Of a DNA stretch of 54,430 nucleotides, positions 45,714 to 53,607 are shown in pieces. Below the pieces are notes generated by a model. That model was given only the letters and a program-made list of their open reading frames with translations, made no database searches and was not told the DNA's origin. This stretch comes from Pelagibacteraceae bacterium AG-430-I06 (GTDB lineage: Bacteria > Pseudomonadota > Alphaproteobacteria > Pelagibacterales > Pelagibacteraceae), in contig QCOH01000008.1 of assembly GCA_003209895.1 (NCBI GenBank), positions 1 to 54,430 on the forward strand. The letters are read 5' to 3'. The translations under genes and the position numbers were made by a program. The number at the start of each line of letters is the position of its first letter. Positions within the stretch are counted from its first letter, which is position 1.

Positions 45714-46554
45714 TATTCTTTACAAAAAAAACAAATATTAAAGATGTTAAAAACATTATTAGTGCATAAGCAGCGGTTGGGATTAGAAAGGTTATATCGC
45801 TAAATAATTGACTTGCTACGAAAACAGCTAGAGTTCCATTTTGAAGTCCACATTCCAATGAAACACATTTTCTCTGAGCGACTCCGCTGGCTAAAAATTT
45901 TGCAACATAATAACCAGTTATCATCATAACAATATTTAATACTAAAGTTATCACTCCTGCTTGAGTTATATAACTCATTATATTTTCCCATTCTTCAACC
46001 CATATGGCTGCAAAGACAATTGCAAATAAAATAATTGAAATTCTTTGAATCATAAATGTTCTAGAAGTTATAAAATTTGTAGCAAATTTTCTTATTACCA
46101 TCCCTAAAAGAACAGGCAAAGTGACAACTAAAAACATTTTCATTGATATCCCAATCATGGATATCTCCTTAGAGATATTACTAATTTCTAATAAATCAGC
46201 AGACATAAAAACAATAAATGGAACAGAAAAAATGCTTATTAAACTTATAATTGCTGTTAAGGATACTGATAAAGCGACATCACCGTTTGCAAATTTTGTT
46301 AAAACATTAGATGTAACTCCGCCAGGTGCTGCGGCAATAATCATAACTCCTAAAGCAAGTTCTAAAGGGGTATTAAAAATTTTTATTAAAATAAAAGCAA
46401 TAATTGGAAGTAAGACAAGTTGACAAATTAATCCAACAATAAAATCTTTTGGCTGTTTAATAACTCTTAAAAAATCTTGTCCGGTTAAACCAAGACCAAG
46501 AGCTAACATGATTAGCGCGAGCGCTATAGGAGCAATTTTAGTAACAACTTCCAT
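45706..46554 (-). CDS. bile acid:sodium symporter (BASS) family transporter
   Basis: A 282-aa membrane protein with about nine helices. The conserved GVMIIAAAPGGVTSNVLTKF and the later ECGLQNGTLAVFVASQLF are the two crossover-region motifs of the BASS family, which couples sodium to uptake of organic anions such as pyruvate, pantothenate or taurocholate. The substrate here is unknown; pyruvate or another small acid would suit the pyk and gapA neighbours but that is a guess. It starts 2 bp after gapA. Confidence 0.88.
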   Translation of the reverse strand: MEVVTKIAPIALALIMLALGLGLTGQDFLRVIKQPKDFIVGLICQLVLLPIIAFILIKIFNTPLELALGVMIIAAAPGGVTSNVLTKFANGDVALSVSLTAIISLISIFSVPFIVFMSADLLEISNISKEISMIGISMKMFLVVTLPVLLGMVIRKFATNFITSRTFMIQRISIILFAIVFAAIWVEEWENIMSYITQAGVITLVLNIVMMITGYYVAKFLASGVAQRKCVSLECGLQNGTLAVFVASQLFSDITFLIPTAAYALIMFLTSLIFVFFVKNIN

Positions 46555-46556
46555 TT

Positions 46557-47561
46557 TTAGATAAGTTTTGATATTTGTATAGCGGTATCACACATTCTGT
46601 TTGAAAAACCCCATTCATTATCATACCAAGACAAGACTCTACTAAATTTACCTTTAATTACTTGCGTTTGAGTTATATCAAAAATAGAACTATGTGGATC
46701 GTGATTAAAATCTTTTGAAACAAGAGGTTTTTTGTTAATTGCAAGAATACCTTTTAGACTGTTTTGAGATGCTTTTGACATTGCATCATTAATTGTGTCT
46801 GCAGAAACTTCTTTTTTAGTAACAACTGTAAAATCTATTAGAGAAACATTGGGCGTTGGAACTCTAATTGCAGTTCCATCTAGTTTTCCTTTGAGACTTG
46901 GTAAAACTAAACTTAGCGCTTTTGCTGCACCAGTCGAAGTAGGTATCATTGCTCCCTCGGTTGATCTTGCTCGTCTTAAATCTTTATGAAGTGTATCTAA
47001 TAATTTTTGATCACCCGTATAACTATGTATTGTAGTCATATAGCCATACTCAATTCCAAAATTATTTTCTAAAACCATAGCAACAGGAGCTAGGCAATTA
47101 GTTGTACAGGATCCGTTTGAAATTATATTGTGATCTTTTTTTAAATCTTTGCTGTTAACGCCTTGAACAATAGTAAAATCAACTTCTTTTGCGGGTGCAG
47201 AAATAATTACTTTTTTCGCACCACCTTTAACGTGATTTTGTGCAGATGATTTATCTAAAAATCTACCTGTACATTCTAAAACTACATCGGCATTTACCTT
47301 GCTCCAAGGAATCTTACCAGGGTCTTTTTCAGCATAAACTTTTATTTTTTGATTTGAAATTTCAAAACCATCTTTTGATGTTTTAACGTCATGAATTAAA
47401 GTCCCATGTGTACTATCATATTTTATCAAGTGTGCATTAGTTTCAATTGAACCAAGGTCATTAATAGCAACGACTTGTATTTTATCCTTATAATTTTCTA
47501 ATAAAGCTCTTAGAATAAGTCTTCCAATTCTACCAAAGCCATTTATTCCGATTTTAACCAT
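46557..47561 (-). CDS. gapA: glyceraldehyde-3-phosphate dehydrogenase
   Basis: A 334-aa GAPDH: Rossmann motif INGFGRIGRLILRALLE, NDLG with the Asp that favours NAD, catalytic ISNGSCTTNCLAPVA, HSYTGDQKLLD and the C-terminal SWYDNEWGFSNRMCD. It oxidises glyceraldehyde-3-phosphate in glycolysis or runs in reverse in gluconeogenesis. It starts 3 bp after the DUF2160 gene at the end of the glycerol importer operon, so it is probably cotranscribed with glycerol uptake. Confidence 0.96.
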   Translation of the reverse strand: MVKIGINGFGRIGRLILRALLENYKDKIQVVAINDLGSIETNAHLIKYDSTHGTLIHDVKTSKDGFEISNQKIKVYAEKDPGKIPWSKVNADVVLECTGRFLDKSSAQNHVKGGAKKVIISAPAKEVDFTIVQGVNSKDLKKDHNIISNGSCTTNCLAPVAMVLENNFGIEYGYMTTIHSYTGDQKLLDTLHKDLRRARSTEGAMIPTSTGAAKALSLVLPSLKGKLDGTAIRVPTPNVSLIDFTVVTKKEVSADTINDAMSKASQNSLKGILAINKKPLVSKDFNHDPHSSIFDITQTQVIKGKFSRVLSWYDNEWGFSNRMCDTAIQISKLI

Positions 47562-47564
47562 GAA

Positions 47565-47935
47565 TTAAAAATATCTAAAGACTACCACGGCAAAAGCAAC
47601 AGAAATAATTGTTGCTATCCACAAATAAGGGCCAATTAATCCAAGCCATCCTAAGTGAATAAATGCACTGCTAAGTAAAGATATAAACAGTCTGTCCCCT
47701 CTTGTTGTATCTAATCCTAATGCTCCTCTTCTTGGGCTTCCCCCCCGGAACTCTCTTTTCCCACATAACCATAGCTGTTAAACAAATTGCAATAAAAAGA
47801 AAAAAAGCAGCTGTTTGCCAAGTCCAAGCCATCCATGTGATGAACTCAAAATCGAGAAAACCTTTTTTCTCTAGACTTAGATACAGAGTCCCATGTGGCC
47901 AAAAATAAAACTTTATCTGTGGGTATAATAATCAT
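47565..47935 (-). pseudogene. DUF2160 small membrane protein of the glycerol importer, double frameshift
   Basis: No single frame covers this stretch, but three pieces join to a DUF2160-like protein, a family found next to glpQ and glpV in glycerol importer operons. From ATG 47935 (overlapping the glpQ stop as ATGA) it reads MIIIPTDKVLFLATWDSVSK; after an A6 run (47863-47868), GFLDFEFITWMAWTWQTAAF and on to VPGG; after a G7 run (47740-47746), SPRRGALGLDTTRGDRLF to VVVFRYF. Each run is one base too long; corrected, the gene encodes 122 aa. The first shift is less certain, since the family could begin at the internal WMAWT Met. Both shifts may be sequence errors. Confidence 0.75.
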
Positions 47936-48732
47936 ACTCTACCTAATGCAAATCCTTTCGCTATATAATTTCTTACAAAATATATTACAATAGCACCGGG
48001 TATTATAGTTAAACTTCCAGCTGCAGCTAACAAACCTAATTCATATCCAGAGGTACTAACTGTTCTTGTCATTGTAGCTGCAATAGGTTTTGCAGCAACT
48101 GCTGTTAAAGTTTTAGCTAATAACAATTCGACCCATGAGAACATAAAACAAAAGAACATTGTAATTCCAATACCAGCGACAATTGTTGGAATGAATATTT
48201 TAATGAAAAATCTCCAGAAAGAGTATCCATCTACATATGCGGTTTCATCTAATTCTTTTGGAACGGCTGATATAAATCCTTCTAATATCCACACAGCTAA
48301 AGGAATATTAAACAAACAGTGTGATAGGGCTACTGCTATATGCGTATCAAACAAATTTATAGAAGAGTAAAATTGAAAGAAAGGTAATGCAAAAACTGCT
48401 GGTGGTGCCATACGATTTGTTAAAAGCCAGAAAAATAAATGCTTATCTCCTAAAAATTTATATCTTGAAAATGCATAAGCGGCCGGTAATGCAGCAGCCA
48501 CAGATAATACTGTATTCATCAAAACATAATAGATTGAGTTTAAATATCCAGTATACCATGTCTTATCCGTAAAAATTGTTATGTAATTCTCAAATGTAAA
48601 TTTTTGTGGCCATAAAGAATAAGTGTTTATAATTTCGGTTGTTGTTTTAAATGACATGTTTAACAACCAATAAATAGGTAACATTAAAAAAATTATATAG
48701 AGTGTAGGTACCAACCATTTAAATTTTTTCAT
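47932..48732 (-). CDS. glpQ: glycerol ABC transporter permease GlpQ
   Basis: A 266-aa MalG-type permease with six helices. Features: WLLNMSFKTTTEIINTYSLW, AAALPAAYAFSRYKFLGDKH and the ATPase-contact loop SAVPKELDETAYVDGYSFWR. The gene set (binding protein, two ATPases, two permeases and a DUF2160 protein, next to glpK) matches the GlpVSTPQ glycerol importer described in rhizobia. The ATG overlaps the glpP stop by 4 bp. Confidence 0.9.
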   Translation of the reverse strand: MKKFKWLVPTLYIIFLMLPIYWLLNMSFKTTTEIINTYSLWPQKFTFENYITIFTDKTWYTGYLNSIYYVLMNTVLSVAAALPAAYAFSRYKFLGDKHLFFWLLTNRMAPPAVFALPFFQFYSSINLFDTHIAVALSHCLFNIPLAVWILEGFISAVPKELDETAYVDGYSFWRFFIKIFIPTIVAGIGITMFFCFMFSWVELLLAKTLTAVAAKPIAATMTRTVSTSGYELGLLAAAGSLTIIPGAIVIYFVRNYIAKGFALGRV

Positions 48733-49596
48733 GATTGACCCTCGTTTCTCATCATTAAATTATAAAAAACCCAACATACTAATAGAACTATAAAGAAATA
48801 AATTAATGACATAGCGGCTGCAGGACCTAAATCAAACTGTCCTAATGCCATCTTTACTAAATCAATTGATAAAAATGCTGTTGCATTGCCAGGTCCGCCA
48901 CCTGTTAAAACAAAAGGCTCAGTATAAATCATAAAACTATCCATAAATCTTAATAGGATAGCTATTGTTAAAACTTTTTTCATTTTAGGAAGCTCGATAT
49001 GTCTGAAGACTGCCCATCTACTAGCGCCATCAATTTCAGCAGCTTGGTAATACGCAGGCTGAATAGATCTTAAGCCAGCATATGAGAGTAAAACTACCAA
49101 AGATGTCCAATGCCAGACATCCATTAAAACAGTTGTGAACCACGCATCACCTATCTGTTGAGTGAAATTATAATCAAAACCTATAGCGTTTAATGTATGA
49201 CCTAAAAAACCAATTTGAGGTAAAGCAAATATATTCCACATTGCTCCAACTACATTCCATGGAATTAATAGTGGCATTGACATCAAAACTAAACAAATTG
49301 ATACACCAATACCTTTTTTTTGGCATCGTAAGAGCAATAGCAACACCGAGAGGAATTTGTATAAAAAGTATAATTCCAGTAAATAAAAATTGTCTTCCTA
49401 AAGCTGCATGAAATCTTTCAGACCTTAGTATTTGCTTAAACCACCTAGTACCTTCCCAAGTGAAAACGTTGTTACCAAATGTTTCTTGGAATGCATAATT
49501 TACTACAGTCATAAGAGGCACAACAGCATTAAAAGCAACCAGGATAAAAACTGGTATGACAAATAACCAAGCTTTTTGATTTAATGTTTTGTTCAT
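48729..49596 (-). CDS. glpP: glycerol ABC transporter permease GlpP, frameshifted
   Basis: A MalF-type permease split between two frames. From ATG 49596, MNKTLNQKAWLFVIPVFILV runs to IQIPLGVAIALTMPKK; the remainder GIGVSICLVLMSMPLLIPWN to LMMRNEGQS is one frame away. The join is a run of eight As (49314-49321, minus strand) where seven would keep the frame and give 288 aa, normal for the family. The EAA loop YYQAAEIDGASRWAVFRHIE is in the second part. Its ATG overlaps the glpT stop as ATGA and its stop overlaps glpQ likewise. Confidence 0.87.
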
Positions 49597-50657
49597 TCTA
49601 TTATCCAGTTATCTCCATAAGCATAAGTAAATTTTTTATCAAAAGATAAGTAAGTGCTTTCAGTAGGAATATTTTGTGATGAATGTGAAAGAACTTTAAT
49701 TTTTCCACTTTTGCATATCGTATCGATAATTTTATATCTACCAGTATTACTTACCTTTAAAACCTTCACCGGTATTCCGTCCTTACTAAAAGATACAAAT
49801 TCTGGTCTGATGCCTATTTCTGTTTTAGTAAAATTAGATTTTTTAATTTGTGATCCAGTTTCTATTTTTACTCCATCAATCGCTGCTATGCCATCATTTA
49901 ACTCACATGGTAAAATATTCATGCCAGGTGATCCTATAAAGTGTCCAACAAAAGTATGTTTCGGTTTTTCAAATAACTCGACCGGTGTACCAGTCTGAAC
50001 AATTTGGCCTTCGTGCATTACAACAACTTGGTCTGCAAAAGTGAGTGCTTCTGTTTGGTCATGGGTTACATAGATCATGGTTCTATTAATTTTTTGATGT
50101 AGCTCCTTAAGTTTTGAACGAAGTATCCATTTCAGATGTGGATCAATTACTGTTAGAGGTTCATCAAACATAATCACGTTTACATTAGCTCTTACCAATC
50201 CTCTTCCTAATGAAATTTTTTGTTTTCCATCAGCAGTTAATCCTGCGGCCCTATTATTTAGAGTGTTGGTAAGCTCTAGCATTTCTGCTATTTCCTTTAC
50301 CCTAGTGTCAATTTCTCCATCTGACATTCCCCTATTTTTTAATGGAAAAGCCAAATTGTCATATACGGTCATGGTGTCGTAGATAACTGGAAATTGAAAT
50401 ATTTGGGCGATATTTCTTTCAACCGGTGACAATGAAGTTATATCTTTTCCATCAAATAAAATTTTACCCTTTGTAGGATTTAAAAGACCTGAAATTATAT
50501 TTAACAAAGTAGTTTTGCCACAGCCAGAAGGGCCAAGTAAAGCATAAGCTCCGCCATCTTTCCAATCAAGATTTATATTTTTAAGAGCCCAATCTGAATC
50601 TAAACTTTGTTTATCAAGATAGCTATGACTTAGATTTGCTAATGTTATTTTAGACAT
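49593..50657 (-). CDS. glpT: glycerol ABC transporter ATPase GlpT (degenerate signature)
   Basis: A 354-aa carbohydrate-type ABC ATPase. Walker A GPSGCGKTT, Walker B VIMFDEP and H-loop YVTHDQTEA are intact, but the ABC signature, normally LSGGQ, reads LTADGKQKISLGRG. Since signature motifs act on ATP held by the partner subunit, the site formed with GlpS Walker A is probably weak. It overlaps glpS by 8 bp. Confidence 0.9.
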   Translation of the reverse strand: MSKITLANLSHSYLDKQSLDSDWALKNINLDWKDGGAYALLGPSGCGKTTLLNIISGLLNPTKGKILFDGKDITSLSPVERNIAQIFQFPVIYDTMTVYDNLAFPLKNRGMSDGEIDTRVKEIAEMLELTNTLNNRAAGLTADGKQKISLGRGLVRANVNVIMFDEPLTVIDPHLKWILRSKLKELHQKINRTMIYVTHDQTEALTFADQVVVMHEGQIVQTGTPVELFEKPKHTFVGHFIGSPGMNILPCELNDGIAAIDGVKIETGSQIKKSNFTKTEIGIRPEFVSFSKDGIPVKVLKVSNTGRYKIIDTICKSGKIKVLSHSSQNIPTESTYLSFDKKFTYAYGDNWIIE

Positions 50658-51717
50658 GTTTCACCAAGTTATTACTTTCGTCAAAATATAAAAATTCATC
50701 TATATTCATATATAATTTAGCTTCTTGACCAACATTCATTTGATGAGTTCCATTCGACAAAGAAACCCAATCTAAATTTTCATTTCGGAAATGAATTAGG
50801 CTTTCTGATCCACTTAATTCCGATATTAAGATTTTTCCTTTAATTTCAACAGAGTTGTTACCTTCTTTATAAGTCGTAATGTTGTGTGGTCTTATACCAA
50901 CCTTATATTTTCCGTCTTTTAAATTTGTATTTTTTGTACTCCATTTTACTGTGTCTTTTAACAAAGAAAAGCTATCACCATTTTTTTGAACTTCAGATAT
51001 ATTCATTGGTGGATCACTAAAGACTTTAGCTGAAATTAGATTTTTTGGTTTATTGTAAACCTCAATTGTTTTGCCATATTGTATAACTTTACCTTCAAGA
51101 AGGGTTGCCGTGTTTCCACCTATTAATAGTGCATCCGACGGTTCTGTTGTGGCATATACAACAATACAATCTCTATTTTCAAATAGTTTTGGTAATTCCT
51201 CTCTAAGTTCTTCTCGTAATTTAAAGTCTAAATTTGCAAGCGGTTCATCTAAAAGAATTAAACCAGAGTCTTTTACTAATGCTCTAGCCAGTGCTGTCCT
51301 TTGTTGCTGGCCACCTGAAAGTTCATTGGGTTTTTTGTTTAACATACCAGATAATTTTAATAAATCAGCTATATCACCAACTCTTTTTTTTATTTCATCA
51401 GGATTAATACCTGTGATTTTTAAGGGTGATGCTATGTTATCAAACACAGTAAAGTTTGGATAATTAATAAATTGCTGATAGACCATAGAGACATTTCTTT
51501 TTTGAACTGCTTGACCAGTAACATTTTTTCCATCAAACCATATTTCTCCATTTGTAGGTTTGTCTAGGCCTGCCATAATCTGCATTAAGGTTGTTTTACC
51601 TGCCAAAGTAGATCCTAACAAAATATTGATAGTATTTTTTTGAAAAGTTAAATCTGTTCTATAAATATGAGTATCTTGTCCAATTTTTTTTTCAACTCTT
51701 TTAAGTTCTAAACTCAT
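50650..51717 (-). CDS. glpS: glycerol ABC transporter ATPase GlpS (missing H-loop His)
   Basis: A 355-aa partner of GlpT. Walker A is GSTLAGKTT (a GxxxxGKT variant), the signature [15 protein letters not shown] and Walker B LILLDEP are intact, but the H-loop reads VVYATTEPSDAL with Thr in place of the catalytic-site His. This defect complements that of GlpT. The ATG follows a stem-loop after glpV and has no clear Shine-Dalgarno. Confidence 0.9.
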   Translation of the reverse strand: MSLELKRVEKKIGQDTHIYRTDLTFQKNTINILLGSTLAGKTTLMQIMAGLDKPTNGEIWFDGKNVTGQAVQKRNVSMVYQQFINYPNFTVFDNIASPLKITGINPDEIKKRVGDIADLLKLSGMLNKKPNELSGGQQQRTALARALVKDSGLILLDEPLANLDFKLREELREELPKLFENRDCIVVYATTEPSDALLIGGNTATLLEGKVIQYGKTIEVYNKPKNLISAKVFSDPPMNISEVQKNGDSFSLLKDTVKWSTKNTNLKDGKYKVGIRPHNITTYKEGNNSVEIKGKILISELSGSESLIHFRNENLDWVSLSNGTHQMNVGQEAKLYMNIDEFLYFDESNNLVKHV

Positions 51718-51744
51718 AATAATTTATTTTAATTTAATTAAAAA

Positions 51745-51763
51745 GGGGGCGATTAACGCCCCC
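51745..51763 (-). terminator. GC-rich stem-loop with T-run between glpV and glpS
   Basis: A perfect 7-bp stem GGGGGCG / CGCCCCC with a 5-nt loop; read leftward it is followed by TTTTTAATT. In a genome this AT-rich such a G/C block is striking. It has the form of an intrinsic terminator but lies inside the operon, 27 bp before the glpS ATG, so it is likely a partial terminator or 3'-end protector for glpV mRNA. Confidence 0.88.
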
Positions 51764-51788
51764 TTACATAATTTAGATTAACGTCTTT

Positions 51789-53507
51789 TTACTTCCACGC
51801 ATCTTTGTAAGCAACAGTCTTACCTTGTGGTTTTTCATTACGTTTCGCTTTAGGCGAACCTTTCTTACTTAACCATTTGTTTGAGTCTGACTCTTTGTTA
51901 AGTCTTGGACCGCAACCACCGTAAGTGTTATTGGCTTTGTCAGCCGCTTCCATACGAGACATAACTAAGTCCATCTCACCAGCGAGACGATCCATAGCTT
52001 GTTGTGGAGTAAACGCACCAGAGTTTACATCTCCAATTTGTTGCCACCATATTTGTGCAAGTTTTGGATAGTCTGGAACGTTGATACCAGTTGGTGACCA
52101 TAATACTCGGTTTTTAGATCTGTAGAATTCTACAAGTCCGCCAAGTTTAGGAGCTCTGTCAGTAAAAGATTTATGGTTAATATCACTATCTCTAATGATA
52201 GTTAAACCAACGTGACTTTTCTTAAGAGATACAGTTTTTGAAACTGTAAACTGAGCGTATAACCATGCAGCTTTTCTTCTATCAACTGGAGTAGACTTAA
52301 ATAAAGTCCATGATCCAGCATCTTGATATCCAAGCTTCATACCTTCATCCCAGTAAGGACCTTTTGGTGAAGGACCCATTCTCCATAATGGAGTACCATT
52401 ATCATCAACAGTTTTGTTTCCTGCACTTTTTGGTGCAACCATTGATGCTGTAAATGCTGTATACCAGAAAATTTGTTGTGCAACGTTTCCTGATGATAGC
52501 GCTGGTAATGACTGGTAAAAGTCCATAGCAGCTGCACCTGGAGGAGCGTATTGTCTTAACCACTCGTCCCATTTTCTAATAGCGTAAACTGCGGCTGGAC
52601 CGTTAGCTGCACCACCACGAGATACCGAAGCACCTACTGGGTTACAAGAACCTTTTTCCATTCTTATTCCCCATTCGTCAACTGGTACACCGTTTGGTTT
52701 ACCAACCGAACCTGCTCCAGCCATTGATAACCACGCGTCAGTCATTCTCCAACCTAAATCTGGAGCTCTTTTACCGTAGTCCATATGACCGTATACTCTA
52801 ACACCATCAATATTCTTAACATCGTTTGTAAAGAAATTGGCGATGTCTTCATAAGCAGACCAGTTAACTGGTACACCTAAGTCATAACCATATTTAGCTT
52901 TAAACTTTTTCTTTAAATCAGGTTTATCAAACCAATCTTTTCTAAACCAATAAAGGTTTGCGAATTGTTGGTCTGGTAGCTGATACAATTTACCATCCGG
53001 ACCTGTTGTAAATGATTTACCAATAAAATCATCAATATCAAGAGTTGGTAAAGTAACATCTTTACCTTCGCCTGCCATCCAGTCTGTTAAATTTACTGCA
53101 AGCTGAAGTCTTGAGTGCGTACCAATTAAATCAGAATCATTGATATATGCATCGTACAAGTTTCTTCCAGTTTGCATTTGTGTTTGAACTGCCTGTACTA
53201 CTTCTCCTTCTCCAAGCAATTGGTGATTTACTTTAATACCAGTAATTTCCCCAAATGCTTTTGTAAGAGTTTTAGACTCGTAAGTGTGAGTTGGAATAGT
53301 TTCAGATAGAACGTTAATTTCCATTCCTTTAAAAGGCGCTGCAGCCTTTTGAAACCATTGTAATTCTTTAACTCTTTGTTTTTCTGACAAAGTAGATAAA
53401 CTAAACTCACCTTTTGCCCATTTACTAATCGCATCAGCATAAGCCGATGTGAAAAGAAGAGAAAAAGTAACAGCAACAGTTAAGATCGATCTTAATGTTT
53501 TTAACAT
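51789..53507 (-). CDS. glpV: glycerol ABC transporter substrate-binding protein GlpV
   Basis: A 572-aa periplasmic binding protein, long for its class as GlpV proteins are. Signal peptide SILTVAVTFSLLFTSAYA is followed by DAISKWAKGEFSLSTLSEKQ, then NVLSETIPTHTYESKTLTKA and LPDQQFANLYWFRKDWFDKP. Two Cys (in KGSCNPVGA and YGGCGPRL) could form a disulfide. I start at ATG 53507, preceded by GGGGG; a frame open to 53555 runs into the promoter. Confidence 0.94.
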   Translation of the reverse strand: MLKTLRSILTVAVTFSLLFTSAYADAISKWAKGEFSLSTLSEKQRVKELQWFQKAAAPFKGMEINVLSETIPTHTYESKTLTKAFGEITGIKVNHQLLGEGEVVQAVQTQMQTGRNLYDAYINDSDLIGTHSRLQLAVNLTDWMAGEGKDVTLPTLDIDDFIGKSFTTGPDGKLYQLPDQQFANLYWFRKDWFDKPDLKKKFKAKYGYDLGVPVNWSAYEDIANFFTNDVKNIDGVRVYGHMDYGKRAPDLGWRMTDAWLSMAGAGSVGKPNGVPVDEWGIRMEKGSCNPVGASVSRGGAANGPAAVYAIRKWDEWLRQYAPPGAAAMDFYQSLPALSSGNVAQQIFWYTAFTASMVAPKSAGNKTVDDNGTPLWRMGPSPKGPYWDEGMKLGYQDAGSWTLFKSTPVDRRKAAWLYAQFTVSKTVSLKKSHVGLTIIRDSDINHKSFTDRAPKLGGLVEFYRSKNRVLWSPTGINVPDYPKLAQIWWQQIGDVNSGAFTPQQAMDRLAGEMDLVMSRMEAADKANNTYGGCGPRLNKESDSNKWLSKKGSPKAKRNEKPQGKTVAYKDAWK

Positions 53508-53540
53508 TTTACCCCCGTTGTTGTTGTTTAAACGTTGTTT

Positions 53541-53569
53541 ATTAAACCGAATCATAGCTCTTCTGTCAA
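53541..53569 (-). promoter_or_regulatory. predicted sigma-70 promoter of glpV
   Basis: On the minus strand a perfect -35 TTGACA (53569-53564) and -10 TTTAAT (53546-53541) are exactly 17 bp apart, the best promoter match seen in the window. It lies in the 100-bp gap between glpK and glpV, so glpV can be transcribed independently of glpK. The leader would be about 25 nt, ending in GGGGG before the ATG. Confidence 0.75.
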
Positions 53570-53607
53570 AAGCAAACTTATAAAATTTTTTTCAATTATA
53601 AATTGTA

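Noticed and set aside
47702-47908. 68-codon plus-strand frame between glpQ and gapA
   Set aside because: The opposite strand encodes a frameshifted DUF2160 protein that explains the conserved codon pattern here.
51071-51463. 130-codon plus-strand frame inside glpS
   Set aside because: Antisense to the ATPase core; Ser-rich low-complexity product typical of a shadow frame.
53508-53555. Upstream extension of glpV to 53555
   Set aside because: It overlaps a near-consensus -10 box and lacks a Shine-Dalgarno; the ATG at 53507 has GGGGG upstream and begins a normal signal peptide.
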